A stretch of DNA of 64,000 nucleotides from Hermatobates lingyangjiaoensis (GCA_026182355.1 JAPFBL010000170.1:444001-508000); one strand, 5' to 3'. Positions 13,124 through 28,300 are shown, counted from the first letter of the stretch. The notes: a model not told the origin generated them from the letters alone. Translations and numbers: made by a program.

Positions 13124-13135
13124 TTTTCTCCCGCC
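13124..13135 (+). promoter_or_regulatory. E2F-like site upstream of WDR76
   Basis: TTTTCTCCCGCC lies 70 bp before the proposed ATG in otherwise AT-rich DNA and differs from TTTCCCGC by one base. E2F control would suit an S-phase/DNA-damage gene, but this is inferred from one motif. Confidence 0.35.
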
Positions 13136-13204
13136 GAGAATTAAGTTGAAAGCTGGAATGACCTTGTAAGGAAGTTTAAAGTAATAAAGTTCATTTTCTG
13201 AGAA

Positions 13205-13222
13205 ATGACTGGAAAAAGAAAA
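13205..13222 (+). CDS. WDR76: WDR76 exon 1 (coding part)
   Basis: ATG encodes MTGKRK and is followed by the strong donor GTGAGT at 13223. Joining it in phase 0 to exon 2 gives MTGKRKFAESDSSDLSD, typical of family N termini, and needs only a 69-bp intron. The ATG is in AGAAATGA context, and I see no better upstream start. Confidence 0.72.
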
Positions 13223-16200
13223 GTGAGTTTCGAATAGGGCTTTGGAAAATTTATAATTAACAATTGGTGTTATTATGGTTTTATTTTATAGTTTGCTGAA
13301 AGTGACTCATCCGATTTGTCTGATAAGGAGGCCTTAGGTTTTTTAAGCACAGATTCAGAAAGCGATTTAGAGGAAGAAAACCAATTTAATGAGGAAAGTA
13401 CAATTAGTGAAATTGAAAGGATACGGTTAAAGAACATTAAAGAAAGAAATAAACTACTCAGGTAGACCTTGGCTTCAATTTTTATTAGTTCTTTTGACGA
13501 TATGGGTATACAGTTTCATATATGAGCCGTACAATGATTGTAGTTCTAATTTTATGGAAATCTGAAATATATGATGTTTCATAGGTAGTTTTCATCGATT
13601 TCAATTATTTTTGTAAGTTCCATCTCCCACCCCCACAAACTGCAAAGGCAATGGATTAAACTTTTAACCTTTTGATGGGTGGTTGAGGAGAAAAATATTT
13701 TATTGCGAAGTATGAAACTGTATATTCCTCGCATTGTTTATATGGATTTAAACGTAACCTGTTGCGGCAAGCCCCTGTTGCTAGTTTTTTTTTTTGTTGA
13801 ATTTTATTCTGAGAAAGTACCTTCAGATAACTTCAAAATCTGTAGCTAACATATAATTTTTTCGATTATTACTATAATGGTGCTAATGAACATAACTATA
13901 TACAGCTATAAATACTTAAAGTAATAAGGGCTTTCCGTAATAAGGTATGAAAAAATTGCCTGCAAGTTAGTGAGTGATTGTATTCAAAATTTTAGCAAAA
14001 CGTACTAAAAGTATTAATTTCTTTGAAATTTATTAAAATAATGCTTCCTTATTGTTAATGTTAAACAATGGTTTAATGAACTATTGTATTATTAGTTATT
14101 TTTATTAAACTTGTCAATTGCGCTATCAGTGCAATCACATCTACCTACCTTTTTCGATTTATTCATCTTAGTAGAATTTACACTTTCCAACTTGATTGCT
14201 AGTTTTATATTTTTGTTTTACTCCTGATATACTACAATCCTCCTTTGCACGAAATTGTTTAATGAGGTTTATATTCTAATACTCCTATAATCTTCATCTT
14301 AAATGTATTGAATAATTTACCTACTAGTGTACTATAAATCAGTACAGTTAGTTACAATATAATATTGCGCATTATGATTGGGAATAATGAGTAGCCTGTC
14401 CTATAATATTGCATTTTCACATTATAATATATACAATTCACATTATGTATATATGTTGAGAATTAAGCCGTTATTAGATGTATGTATCATATTCGAGTTA
14501 GTCGTTGGTTGAATATCCGTGGTTTTGTACTTGGGTGCTACATGTACTTTGATTACAACTCTTTGATAGTAAGTCATACATTATCCATAGCAAAGCATCA
14601 TAGAAATATGTTTTATTCCCGTTGGTTTTTACATTTAAGAATTTATTCTTCCTGCATATCATATTAACTCATTAACATATTTCTCATTTTTTTATTAAAC
14701 CTTTAAACAAATCGGGAGTGGCCACCACTCAACTTTACTATAAGCGAACATAATATCAAACTTCTTGACAACTTGAAGAATTAGCTTAAATTAGTATCAG
14801 TTTTGTAATAGAGAACAAATACTTCATTCCTCATACTTCAATGTTACCTAAAGAAATTATGATTGATAAACACAAGAAAATGTACATCTGATATTAAGTT
14901 TTGATCAAGGGTGCAGTATATAGTTGATTAGAGCATTTTGTTTGACAAATCCATCATACTATGGAAAGGATCAGAAATTATATGTTTGATTAGCGTTGAT
15001 TTTTTGCATGTAAGAATTTTTTTCTTCTACATCTTATATTAAGTTATTACATTATTTAAAAATTGTTTGTTTAACCTCCAAACATCAATATTATCTCAGT
15101 GGATTGACTAAAAAATTTCGAAGTCAATGTAAACAAATACATTTAAGAATTTTCTCTTCCTGCATATCAAATTAACTTATTAAAATATTTCTCATTTAAG
15201 TATAGCAAGTGAACCACTATCCTAGGATCAATATTCAGTTTTTATCCTTTATTGCTCTTTGACGCTTTTAAAAAATAATGCATTTTTTCTATAAATTCTT
15301 AATTTTCTTTTCAATTTTTTGGTGAATTTGTTTTTAATGAGCAGTTTTATCGTTACAAAACATATTCTGGAAACATAAAATATACCATACTGCTGTATTT
15401 TTCGTTATAATTTCATTCTGATTCGTCAAACGGTATGGTTTGTATCTTCCTCACAAGCTTTCACATTGAATCAGAAGTCAACATTTTTACATTTTATTGA
15501 GTAAAAAAATATTTGCAGTTGTTTTTAAAATCTGAAGATTTTTTCAGTTATTGGTTTTGTTACTCCCAAGATAACACCAAAATTTTCAAGACTCTAGAGT
15601 TAGCAGTTTAGGAAAAAGAAAATTTTTAAAAATACATTTTGGAAAAAAAGTGACTTTCCCATTATGCATAATTGCTCTTAAAATATAGGATGCATCTATA
15701 ATATGAGGCCCATTTTTATGTAAAATATTTATTTGATCCATCAAACATTGTGGACTGTTCCCTCCCCATAGACTTTAGATATACACTCACACAGCAGACA
15801 CACGCGCCATCGAAATACGTCATAAAAATACTTTTGGGACATTAAACATGTAAATCCGTCAAAAGTTACTTATAGGAAAGTAAAAAATTTGGAGTGGTTG
15901 CACTCAAGTTAAATTGAACATAATATCAAACTCGTTTATGACCAATTCGTTTTTGGTTTTATTTTAATGTGGCTATCGTATAGATGCAAAATCATACTTA
16001 TAGAAAAACAATAATTTATCATTTGTTCACATGTGGCTATAATCATTTTATCAGTTATAAGAAACATTTAATCATTGTTCAATGTGACTATGTAATACAA
16101 GTTATTAAACTAGGGCTGTAAATCTCATCGCACTCTTATACTCCGCGTCCGCGGCCATACCTGTCATATTGAGCATCCCATTTTAAGTTCTTTAATAAAC

Positions 16201-17395
16201 TTCCTTAAGATACCTAGAGAAGTATCCCAGGGATTCTATTAGTTTAAGTATGACTTGACAAAAATCTTTATACTCACCAAGGCGATTGCTTTTCTTTTCT
16301 TACATTTCTGAATTTCTTTACATGGTTTAGATGAGAGGTTTTGTTGAACAATATGCCAAGTTTAGTTTTGATATTAGCTTTCTGTTAGTGCTTTTTTGCA
16401 ATTTGCGGAACAGTTTTCTTCAATTTTGGGGTTACATTTCCAAATTTGATATTTTCAGTATTTTGCCGATCGACATGTTTCGACTCCTTTTGAGTCGTCA
16501 TCATCAAGTTTTTACTGTGTATGAAGGTACTGGGACCGTTCGAATGTTTGGCCACCTTGTCCATCTCAAACAAGACAAAATTCTTTAGAAAAGTGGTGGT
16601 ACTCGAAAACGGTTCGAACTTCTCTTTTAACTCAGCTACTTTTAGTGGCTATTCTTTGATTGTAGCGTCACTTATTTATTGTGTCAAACTTTCAGTGCCG
16701 ACGTTTTGGTTTTTATTTAAAACCCTTTTTCATAGGTGGAAAAGTATACAATTTTGATCCTGTTTCTGTTTCATGATCCATATTTTTATCAAGATCATAT
16801 CTATAGCTATATATACAAGATCATATATATATGCTGAAAAATCACAATAAATAAACACAATAAATGCAATCAATGAAGTTTAAACCACAATGGCAAACGG
16901 AAAAAATAGAAATAAATGCTCTAATGACATAAATTGAAAGGCTGCAGAGCATTTATTTGTATTGTTTTCCTTTTTCCATTGTAGTTTAAACTTTGTATAT
17001 ATATATATATATATATATATAAATATTGATAAAAGTATCGACCGTGGAATAGAAACTAAACTATAGTTTATCGGGACTCGGTCAGTTCTTCAGGTTCAAA
17101 TTAAACTCTCATTGCCAACGTTTCGGTTTTTATTTAAAACCTTTTTCATAGGCAAAAGTATAAATTTTTAAACAGAAAAACTAAGTATCACATTACAAAT
17201 TATTTTACAAAAAAAAAATCCACATACTATTTTTCTTTGTAAAATAATTTGTAATGTAATACTTAGTTTTTCTGTTTCAAAATTTATACTTCTGCCTATG
17301 AAAAAGGTTTTAAATAAAAACTGAAACGTTGGCAATGAGAGTTTAATTTGAACCTGAAGAACTAACCTAGTCCCGATAAACTATAGTTTCGTGTA

Positions 17396-17461
<66 letters not shown>

Positions 17462-20400
17462 TAAGATTGCCTTTAAATAACAGAAAAACAACAAACATAT
17501 GCACGTATTTTCTAATTTTTGGTTCGTCATCAGGAGTGAGAAGAGATGACGCATAAAGTAACCGTTGAACAGAATTATAAATATGTATGTGATACAAAAT
17601 GAAACATAATTAACAGCCCACATGGTTGACAAGTCAGATTGTTGAGAAAGAACACATAGAAAGTACTGGCACAACTATTTTTGGCAGGAGAAAAGTTAAC
17701 TTGCCAGCTGTCGTAGATTTGACAAATATAAATTGTCAAATTTATATTTGACAATTCATCATTGTCATGAGATTGGGAAGGTAATGTAGAAGGGTGGGGG
17801 GGTCTTCTCATGTAGTGAGCATGAGGTGACACATTTAGTCCAGTGCAGTCAGCCGTTCGCGTATGAAGACACTTGATCGACAAAATCTAACACCATTGTC
17901 ACCACTACATACTCTACTATAGTGTTATATTAATTATAGTTCTCATTTGCAAACCCAATAACTGAGGATCAAGTTTGTGTTTTAAATCATTTAGAATAAA
18001 TTATTAATTCTAACTATAGTGAAGTTACGATGATATTACTATTTATAATTTATATTTTTTTGGATTTTTTACTTCAGGTCCTTGGGAGTCGAAAAAGCTG
18101 TAAGCGAAGTCAAAGAGGCTTTCAAACATGCTGATTCACTTAAAAAGTAAGTATCCATAGTCCTTTAGTTAAAATATCCATGTGTCTTCTATAAATATTA
18201 ATTTCTAACATTGTTGATATAATATGTAAAAAAAAAATAATAGAAAATTTAATAAAATAAATATTTCAAAATGACAGGATTCAAACATAAAAAAGTCAAT
18301 ATATACCATTTGAAATACATCTAGAGGAGACACTAATGTAATATTGGACATTTTAAGCAGTTTTTATCGATGGTACCTGGCTATGGTTGATTCATTGGTT
18401 GTCTGTCAGTCAGTATGTGGTATCTACTCAATATTAGAAAATATAACCTATGAATTATAGTTTCCACTTAGAGTGATATTTGCATATTATTATTACCAGT
18501 GATGTTAGTATGATTTATATTATTAATTCGGCAAAACGTCATACCTCTACGGTGATCTTGGAGTCGTTGGAGCGCTTTCGGACGTTATCCATCCTTAGTC
18601 GCAACTAATCTAGAGTAGGTTAGTTGTGATTGAAGACGGACAACGTTCGAAAGCGCTCCAACGACTCCAAGATCATCGTACAAGGTATGATGGTTTGCCG
18701 TATTAATAATATAAAGTGATATTATTAGTATTAAAACAACGTGCTTTCAAAAATGTAGTGTTCTTCAGGTTTATCTGTTAACAGTGAGAGAGTGGAACAA
18801 GAGATATCCTTTGTCTTATAATTCAAATCCTTTATGAGTCGTTTAATAAATTTGTAAATAATATAGTCTTTGATATTATATAAATAACTAAGTTATAATT
18901 TTAACATTTTTCTATAATTTTTGTTAAATTTTTTATTGAATTATTAAAAATCTATATTAAGATTGTGAGTTAGTGATAAGTTACTTCGTGTTTTGTTTTT
19001 CACTATTGTGCTTTCAATCATTACTAAATTATAAGTGTAATCCTTTTATAAGATTTCATTTGTAGTATAGATTCGAATGTAATGTACAGTATGAAATGAA
19101 TTAATCTTCTTACAGCGTATGCTGGTGCTGTGGGATAGTTCAAATTATAAACTTAGTTGTCCAAACTGTAGAAGGTCTGAAACTCTTTTGAACGATCCAA
19201 TATACGAGGCAAAACGGTTGATTCATATCATATTGTTAATTATACTGGTATTTGTGATATTAACAATATTCATGCATATAAGTGTGCTTGCATGCATATA
19301 TGTGCAATCCATAAGGTAACACATGGTGACAAACTGTTTCAAGACGATTACTGTGGTGAGGAAAAGAAAGGACTAGTCATTTGCGTAACTACCCGAAACG
19401 AATTAAACTAATTAACACAAAACTGAATAAATAATAAGGCTTCATAACCTCCATCCTGCTGAAAATGCATAATTGCTCAAGTTCTCGGTGAAGTGTTTCG
19501 TGAACTGACTTTTGTTAAACAGAATTCATTTGGAAAAGTCTAATAGTCGAGATTTCTAGTAAACTTACTTTCTTTCCATTATTAGTTATAATATTCTCTC
19601 ATTAATTTTAAAAAAATGCTGTAGTTAATTATTTGTAATTGATTATTATTATTATTAAAGATTTGTTAGATACTAGAATATTGTTAAAGATATTTAAAAT
19701 TTCAGATCTAACATAATTCAAACTTAAACTTTTAGATGTATCTTAAAATATATATGATGTAAAGTATAGATGATTAAGGACAACTAATCGTGAAAATCGA
19801 AATGTACAATTAATATGTATCTACTATTGCAGATTTAAAGAACACATTTAATAACATTTATTTAATAACATTTATTAACCAGATTAACATTAAATTAACA
19901 TTTATAACCAGATTAATAACATTTATTTATATGGAGTAATCCAGTATAATTCCCAATAATTCTGAGGTAAAATGGATAAACCAACAAAAGTCTCCACACA
20001 AATAAAGTTTTATTCAACGCGTTTCGAACACTTTGTGTTCATCATCAGGAAGACACCAAGGATGTGGTACTGACGGGTTGGTCAAGTGAAAACAACTGAC
20101 CAACTTTTGTTGGTTTATCCATTTTACCTCAGAATGAGTAAATACCACACAATTACGAATTGCACAACTAATGATTTAAAAATTCCCAATAATTATATAA
20201 ACTATGAAATTAATTTCATATTAGTTATAGGACATATGTATGTTAATAGGAATTGTTTATTAATAGTTTGTTAACTAAGCATTGTTGGTATGCATTTGTT
20301 AACCATTTTTTTCCTTGTTTATTAATATGAATGATGAGTTTTTATGTATTTAATAATTCTGAGATGTCTGATATTGTTACTTATTATTCCATTATCCAAC

Positions 20401-22895
20401 TTGCTTACGCTTAGATAATATTCCTTAAAGAAGATTATTATTCCAAAAGCGCTACATTTAGATCACTAACGAGATCGAATGATGATTCTTTTAAAAGACC
20501 TTAAAAAGACACAGGCGTGTTTTCAATTCTGGTTTGTGTACGATTAAGCAGTTACTGATTTATACCAGGTATGGTCATAAATATGTTTAAAAAAGGTCAC
20601 AGGTTCTCTCCTGACAACAATCGAGTACCTATTTTTTTTAAATGAAGTATATTTCCCAAATTTATTCAAGAATTAAACAAATTGATAAGTTCTGAGGTAA
20701 AATGGATAAACAAACAAAAGTCTCCACACAAATGAAGTTTTATTCAACGCGTTTCGAACACTTTGTGTTTATCATCAAATCTGTTTGTTCGAAACCCGAA
20801 TGAATAAAACTTCATTTGTGTGGTGACTTTTGTTTTTTTATCCATTTTACCTCAGAATGAGTAAATACCACACAATTACAGATTGCACAACTAATGATTT
20901 TAAATTGATAAGATAGAATGCATGAGACACTCTACCTTCAGACTTTTTGTGGCAATTCTGGCCGTGAAAATTGGGAAATTATTAGGTATATCCCCGGGAT
21001 GGTTTATATATTCTTTTTTTTTTTTCAAAATCAGATTGGGGTTCTAGGTGCTTCCGAACAAATTATAAACAACAAATATAAATAATTTTATCCCGAACAA
21101 ATATAAATAATTTGCAATTATTTACATTGTTTACATTGATTTGGACAGTTTTTAAGTGAAATAAAATTGTTATTTAGAGATTTATTTAAGAAAATTTGAC
21201 ATTTTCTAATGAGTTAAGATATGTTAGAACAATAAAATTGTTAAATGTAAAAAATTGACCCCAATCAAACATATATTTTCTGATGCATTCCTTGGTGTGA
21301 TGGACAGTTATTGAACAAGTGTTTGACTAATGAAACAAAATATAAGTTGGCTGTTAACGAGTTTGATATTATGTTTACTTATAGTAAAGTAAAGTTTGTG
21401 TCACTCCCGATTTTTTATTTTAGTTTTTATCCCTTTTCGAATTGAATTTTTATATGTAAGGCAGGACAGCTTCTGTCAAGTTAGCTATTATGTTAATAAT
21501 TAAATACCAAATTAAGCTTAGATAAAGTTACCACGACATTCTCTGACAGTTGGTGGTACTAAGTTCGTAGGGTCAACTAGTTTTATATAAATTAACAGTG
21601 TATTTATTATAGAATCATTATAGCTTCCTTATCTAATTACAAAGTCATTAATTGGTATTAGTGTACCCATACTAATATTAAACCAAGAAATAGTTTTAAA
21701 GCCTGTTGGTAAAATATCAGCACTATGAGAGGATTCTGTTTAGAATGATTATTTAAATAGTTCAATTTGAAGTCTTTATGCAAATTACAACATTTGTAAC
21801 AACTATGAGACCTAGAAAGCTGAAGCATGTCTTTAGCGGTCTATCTTAAAGTTTGTTCAATGGCTATAACAATTACTATTATTACGGTACTGTTTTCTTG
21901 ACCACAAAATATTCACAAAACACTTTTTCTTTTTCTCGGAGTTTGGTCAGGGTAAATATATGGAATCACCTTTTTGCCTAAAAGGCAAAATCACCTTGGG
22001 CAAAAAGGTGATTACATATATTTACCCTGACCAAATTACTATTATTGTTAAGTATATGATACTGATATGAGTCAGATATCCTGTTCCCTAATATTATTTA
22101 ATTTAGAATTCATTCCTGTTTGCTCAACTGTAATATGATGTTTTCTTTTAATATTTAGAAAATTACCCTCCAAGAAGAAGAAGAAGAAGATTGTTCTGCC
22201 AGAAACAACAAGAAGGTCACGGCGTCTGCTGAACAGAAGCAACAATGTAAAAGAGCCCACTATTGAGAACAGCTCTTTTACGGAAGAGAAGACGTTTGAG
22301 GCTCCTAGCGACACAAGAAAATTAGGTATTGCATAACGAGCCAGCTCTCACTTCTCGCTTATACGTGTTTGTTTTATTTGTTTGCAGATTTTTAGACAGC
22401 AAAGGTTATTTAGATCTCTAAAAACTGTCTCAGTGGTTCCTACAATGAAGAACACCAACCTACTCTCTGTTCTACAAGTTTGATATTAATCATTACATAA
22501 AAGCTCGATATTACTTAATAAAGTCTAAGAAACAAGTCATCAATTTGACCAATATTCCTTTGAATTTGTGTCATATTTTAAGTAACGCAAACGTAAAGAG
22601 TACTAAAAAACAATAAACTGTGAACAAAATAATAAAATAAAAATAAGAAATTTTGTAAATAAATACAATATTATAAAAAAATCGTAAAATTAAAATAAAT
22701 TCATGATAATGATTAAGTTAATAAATGAATAAAAATAAATATATACAAATATTTTAACAATCTCAGAATAAAACTTAGTGGTTCAGATTGATTCCTGGGT
22801 GTAAACGGTTGATGTGGCTCATTGAACGTTGATGAACGTTCAAGTGGTTCAATAATTTGAACCTGAAGAACTGTCCGAGTCCTGATAATCTTTAG

Positions 22896-22934
<39 letters not shown>

Positions 22935-23219
22935 AAAATAAAAAACGAAGGAAACACACAGAAAGACACAGACATAACTCACATCGATATTTCGACAATC
23001 GTCGTGATCAGGAGGTGCGAAGAGCGAAGAGTCCCGCAGGAAGACAGGGCGGTACTCACTGAGTACCGCCCTGTCTTCCTGCGGGACTCTTCGCTCTTCG
23101 CACCTCCTGATGACGACGATTGTCGAAATATCGATGTGAGTTATGTCTGTGTCTTTCTGTGTGTTTCCTTCGTTTTTTATTTTATTGTAAAAAAGTCCGC
23201 TGGACCGTTTCTTTTAATT

Positions 23220-23271
<52 letters not shown>

Positions 23272-23441
23272 TATAAGTGGGCAGCAAATCTTCTTGAAGA
23301 CAAATGGAATTAAAGTATGCAGCAGCTTCTGCATTGACGACCTTTTTGCTGATGGCCTCGATTTTTCTCACTAATTAGTGAGAGAAATCGAGGCCATCAG
23401 CAAAAAGGTCGTCAATGCAGAAGCTGCTGCATACTTTAATT

Positions 23442-23477
<36 letters not shown>

Positions 23478-24200
23478 CAATATAAACAAAGAAACATAGA
23501 GAAATCAGAAGAACACACTTACAGTCTCTAATTTTCGGTTTGAACCGTCTTCAGGAGAGATAAGAGAGGGAAACCAAGCGCACTGGATCAGAGACGGTTG
23601 GAGACCTAACGGTCTCCAACCGTCTCTGATCCAGTGCGCTTGGTTTCCCTCTCTTATCTCTCCTGAAGACGGTTCAAACCGAAAATTAGAGACTGTAAGT
23701 GTGTTCTTCTGATTTCTCTATGTTTCTTTGTTTATATTGAACTATATTTGTCCGTTTTGGATCGTATTTCCAACGAAAAAAAGTATATATATATATATAT
23801 ATATATAGAAAAATATGTGCAGAAAAATCAGAATAGATAAACACGTGATGCAATCAATGAAGTTTAAACCACAATAGAAAAAGGAAAACAATAGAAAAAA
23901 TGCTCTGAGGCCTTTCAATGTATATCATCAGATAGCAAACAAAGTTCACTTGTTTGACATACATTGAAAGGCCTCAGAGCATTTTTTTTATTGTTTTCCT
24001 TTTTCTATTGTGGTTTAAACTTCATATATAGTTCACTATAAAATCGGAAAGACGATCCAAACTGGACACAATACGAGTTCAAAATCGAAGAATAGTAGCA
24101 CACAGAGGAAGGAAAAAAAATAATACTTACAAACTCAAAATTTGAGTTTGTAACCTGTGTCCTTCCTCTCTGTGTTACTATTCTTCGATTTTGAACTTGT

Positions 24201-24240
<40 letters not shown>

Positions 24241-25294
24241 GTGGTATATATTTGCAGCAAATCTTCTCTCAAGCATATTTTATTGAAAGTGCTAGCAGTC
24301 TGTATTTATAACCTTTTTACTAATTCATTCAAACGTCCTATAAATACAGGAGGTCAGAATCAGTTAGTAAGAAGGTCGTAAATGGGGAAACTGCTACCAT
24401 TTTTAAGTTGGAAATACGATCCAAAACGGACAAATATAGTTGAATATAGAAAAAGAAACACAGAAAAGACCAACCGGCTCTGGACCAGTGCGCTTGGTTT
24501 CCCTCTCTTATATCTCCTAAAGACGGTTCAAACCGAAAATTAGAGACGGTAAGTGTGTTCTTTTGATTTCTCTATGTTTCTTTTTCTATATTGAACTATA
24601 TATATATATACATATATATATACAGGTTTTGAGATTTTTTTGAGGCTTTGGTCAGGATATGAAAAACACTTCTTTGCCAACGTTTCGACATATATTTATA
24701 TCATCCTCAGGGCTAAAATAATAATACTTTGAACACAAATATTACGACTACATTAGGTCTATTGTTTGCTACTATGTAAGACAAAAGATGAACTATGGAT
24801 TTACGTATTACAATCTAGTTTTGTGTTATATTGATAAGAATTTACAGAGATTTAAATTTGTTTACCTGGGAAGTCTATTATGTACCCTTGTTTTTCATGT
24901 ACATAAAACTCCTCTACGTGTTAACTAGATCAGACTGAGCCCTAGCAACAGTCCCTTATCTAGTTAACACGTAGAGGAGTTCTATGCACATGAAAAACAA
25001 GGATACACAATAGACTTCCCAGATAAACAAATTTAAATATCTGTAAATTCTTATCAATATAACACAAAACTAGATTGTAATACGTAAATCCATAGTTCAT
25101 CTTTTGTCTTACATAGTAGCAAACAATAGACCTAATGTAATCGTAATATTTGGGCTCAAAGTATTATTGTTTTAGCTCTGAGGTGGACATAATTATATGT
25201 CGAAACGTTGGCATAGAAGTGTTTTTAATATCCTGACCAATGCTTCAAAAATCTCAAAACCTGTGAATAAAGAGTGGTCAAGAAACAAACACCA

Positions 25295-25328
<34 letters not shown>

Positions 25329-28300
25329 CAATATAAACAAAGAAACATAGAGAAATCAGAAGAACACACTTACAGTCTCTAATTTTCGGTTTGAACCGTC
25401 CTCAGGAGAGATAAGAGCGGGAAACCAAGCGCACCGGATCAGAGACGGTTGGAGACATTTCCTTTAAATTTTCATAGAAATTGCTTCAAAATAGACAAAT
25501 ATCATTACAAATGAAAGTGTAATGTTTTTTTTTTATTATTAATATTTATTATTAATATAATAGTAAACAAAGTTTACTATTATATTAATAGTAACTTTGC
25601 TTAATTTGATAAATTTTTACATTTTCCTTGTATTCGTAACAAAATAGTCGAAAAGTGAAATATAATGCAGTAAACTTTTGAACTTTTACATTTTCTTTAA
25701 ATTTTCATAGAAATTGCTTCAAAATAGACAAATATCATTACAAATATTTGGTTGGGTCTCCAACCGTCTCTGATCCGGTGCGCTTGGTTTCCCTCTCTTA
25801 TCTCTCCTGAGGACGGTTCAAACCGAAAATTAGAGACTGTAAGTGTGTTCTTCTGATTTCTCTATGTTTCTTTGTTTATATTGAACTATATTTGTCCGTT
25901 TTGGATCGTATTTCCAACGAAAAAAAGTATATATATATATATATATATATATTGCAAGTGTAAGGAAATAACCACTAAAAGTACATTTATTAAATGCAAT
26001 GAAAAGTGAGTGTGTATTTTTTATTAGTAATTTATTTTACAATTTTTGGTTGACTTAGGTTTCAGTGCGAAGTTCTTACCTTCATACTCAGGCAGATTTT
26101 AATTTCAATATACAATACTTCAAGCTTTTGTTCTTGTCAGAACATTTATCTAATTGCGTTATTTTCAAGTTTAATAACAAAATTATTGTATTCCACATTG
26201 AGATCGGTATTTAATTGTTATTCAATATTTTTTTTTTGTTTAATTCCTTCTCAAATTGTTTCTTCAGGCGTTTGGACTCACACAAGAAATAGTTTCGAAC
26301 AGAGAAGGGATGAAGTTAAAACAAGAACTGGAAGGATTATATTGATTCCAGAGAGATTTAGAGGATAAATCAGTGTTTATTTTTAATAATCTCTCCAAAT
26401 AACTGGAAGAAAAATATCTCATTTTTAAAGTAGCGGAGTATTTATTGTGCTACTTTTTGTATGAATGAAGCCGTTTTCCTTCAGTCTGCATGGACACATG
26501 AAAACAAGCAACCATATTGATTTATCAAACAATTTCTGTTTGTTTGATAATCATGAAAAGTTACTACTACTGTAAATATATTTATGAAACAGAATATTGT
26601 TTTCTTTCAAGTAGGCTTAATTATAATTATTTAAATTTTATTTGTTTTTGTAGTTGTAAACACTTTATTGTGTCTTTATGCATGTTTATGTAGTACGTTT
26701 GGAAATTAAAGAAAAAAATCTGCTTAAAAACAGTGTTTTATAATAAAACCTGTTTTTATGTGGAGAATTTTTCGATAATTTTTAAAATGATAAAATACCA
26801 CATATTAACATAATTAAGTTTAAATGAAACGGTCCAGCGGACTTTTAAATAAAATCCAATTAAACAGAAGATAGCACACAGATAGACACAGGAACAACTC
26901 AAATTTATATTTCGACCATCGTCGTCATAAGGAGACAAAGAGTCCTGCAGGAAGGTCGCTGCTCTGCCTTCCTGCGGGACTCTTCGCCTACTGATGACGA
27001 CGTGATGAAAATGGTCGAAATATAGATTTGAGTTATTCCTGTGTCTATCTGTGTGCTATCTTCTTTTTAATTGGTTTTTACATAATTAAGTTTACTATTA
27101 TTGTACCTTAGAGAGAAAAATACTGAATTTTTAAGTACTGAAACATTTTTTTTTTAATTCTTTATGTTCATAGCTTATTCTTATGAATTGTATTTAGTAA
27201 TAAATTCCAAGAAAAAAATTATATTACTCAAAAATATTCATCATTAGAATAGTTGTTATAAAAGGGGTCGAGGTTAACTCAGTGGTAAACGTACTCGCCC
27301 TTGAACTGGTAGGTCCGGGGTTCGTTCCCCACCTGGCCCTCGATTTTTTGACGTGGGAGGTGAATAAATATGAGCACATTGTCCCTCAGAGAGGATGTTA
27401 AACAGTAAGTCCCGAGCTTTTACAATGTCAGGTACTCGTTAAAATTCCTACTCTAAATATACTTGAGTTAGGCAAAATTTAGGACTCCCAATATAGAATC
27501 AATCTTCATTGTGTGGTATCACAAAGGGCCCAATGTTCGTATGTGTGTTTCCTTGTGGGACTGCCACTGCAACCGCCAGTGTTGCCTAATACTACTACTG
27601 CTTGTTATAAAATATCATTCATTGTTAAAAAAAAATCATTCAAATCAAGGAAATGTTTTAATATTTATATGAGTCTGTATACAAGGGTCATATCCAGAAA
27701 AGAGTTGTAATGGTTATTATACGACTACTGTATTATTCATTATTATAGTAGTAGCTGTAATGTAGTATACCACTACAACTTTTTTCTGGATATGACATTA
27801 GTTAGATATCCCCTCTTTATACGGACTGACATAAATGTTAAAACATTTCCTTAATTGTATGCAATAGTTTTTTTAACAGTGAATATTTTTTGACAATGAT
27901 TCTAACAATGAATATTTTTTAGTAATACAATTTAATGTATTATTTTACTACGTTTTAGTGGTATTATTTTGATATAAATAATTACAATCGTGGGTAATTG
28001 ATCTGATTGTAATGTGACAGGAGATGTTTGGATGATGCATTGTATATTAGACATTTTGTTTGGGATCTGACTATTCATCTTACTCAGCAGATATAATGTG
28101 CAGAGCTTTCCGAGCTCGCTTGCCTGATAGTCACCCAAGGCTAGAGTATCAGTGTTGTTGGACTGCTTACTGATAACAGAAATCTCTCAAGCTTTGAAAA
28201 ATTGTCCCAAGACTAGAGTATCAGTGTTGCTTAATAATAACGAAAATCTCTCAATCTGTGAGAAATTGACAAAGATTTGTGAAATCAACTTGATTGTCTA

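Larger units (their letters stand above)
13462..18077. other. WDR76 intron 2: mostly unassigned, repeats in 3' half
   Basis: 13462-14600 shows no recognisable feature. 14610-15210 holds three diverged copies of a ~100-bp sequence (ACATTTAAGAATT, CTTCCTGCATATCA, ATATTTCTCATTT). 15240-15940 is a minus-strand copy of the interspersed repeat at 55940 and 59440. The remainder is listed separately. Confidence 0.45.

Noticed and set aside
17367..17674. IYIYI / SLSLSL open frames
   Set aside because: They are translations of (TA)n and (GA)n.
27266..27345. A tRNA gene
   Set aside because: The A and B boxes are present, but the acceptor stem does not pair and the same head is joined to a conserved body in a second copy, so it is a SINE.
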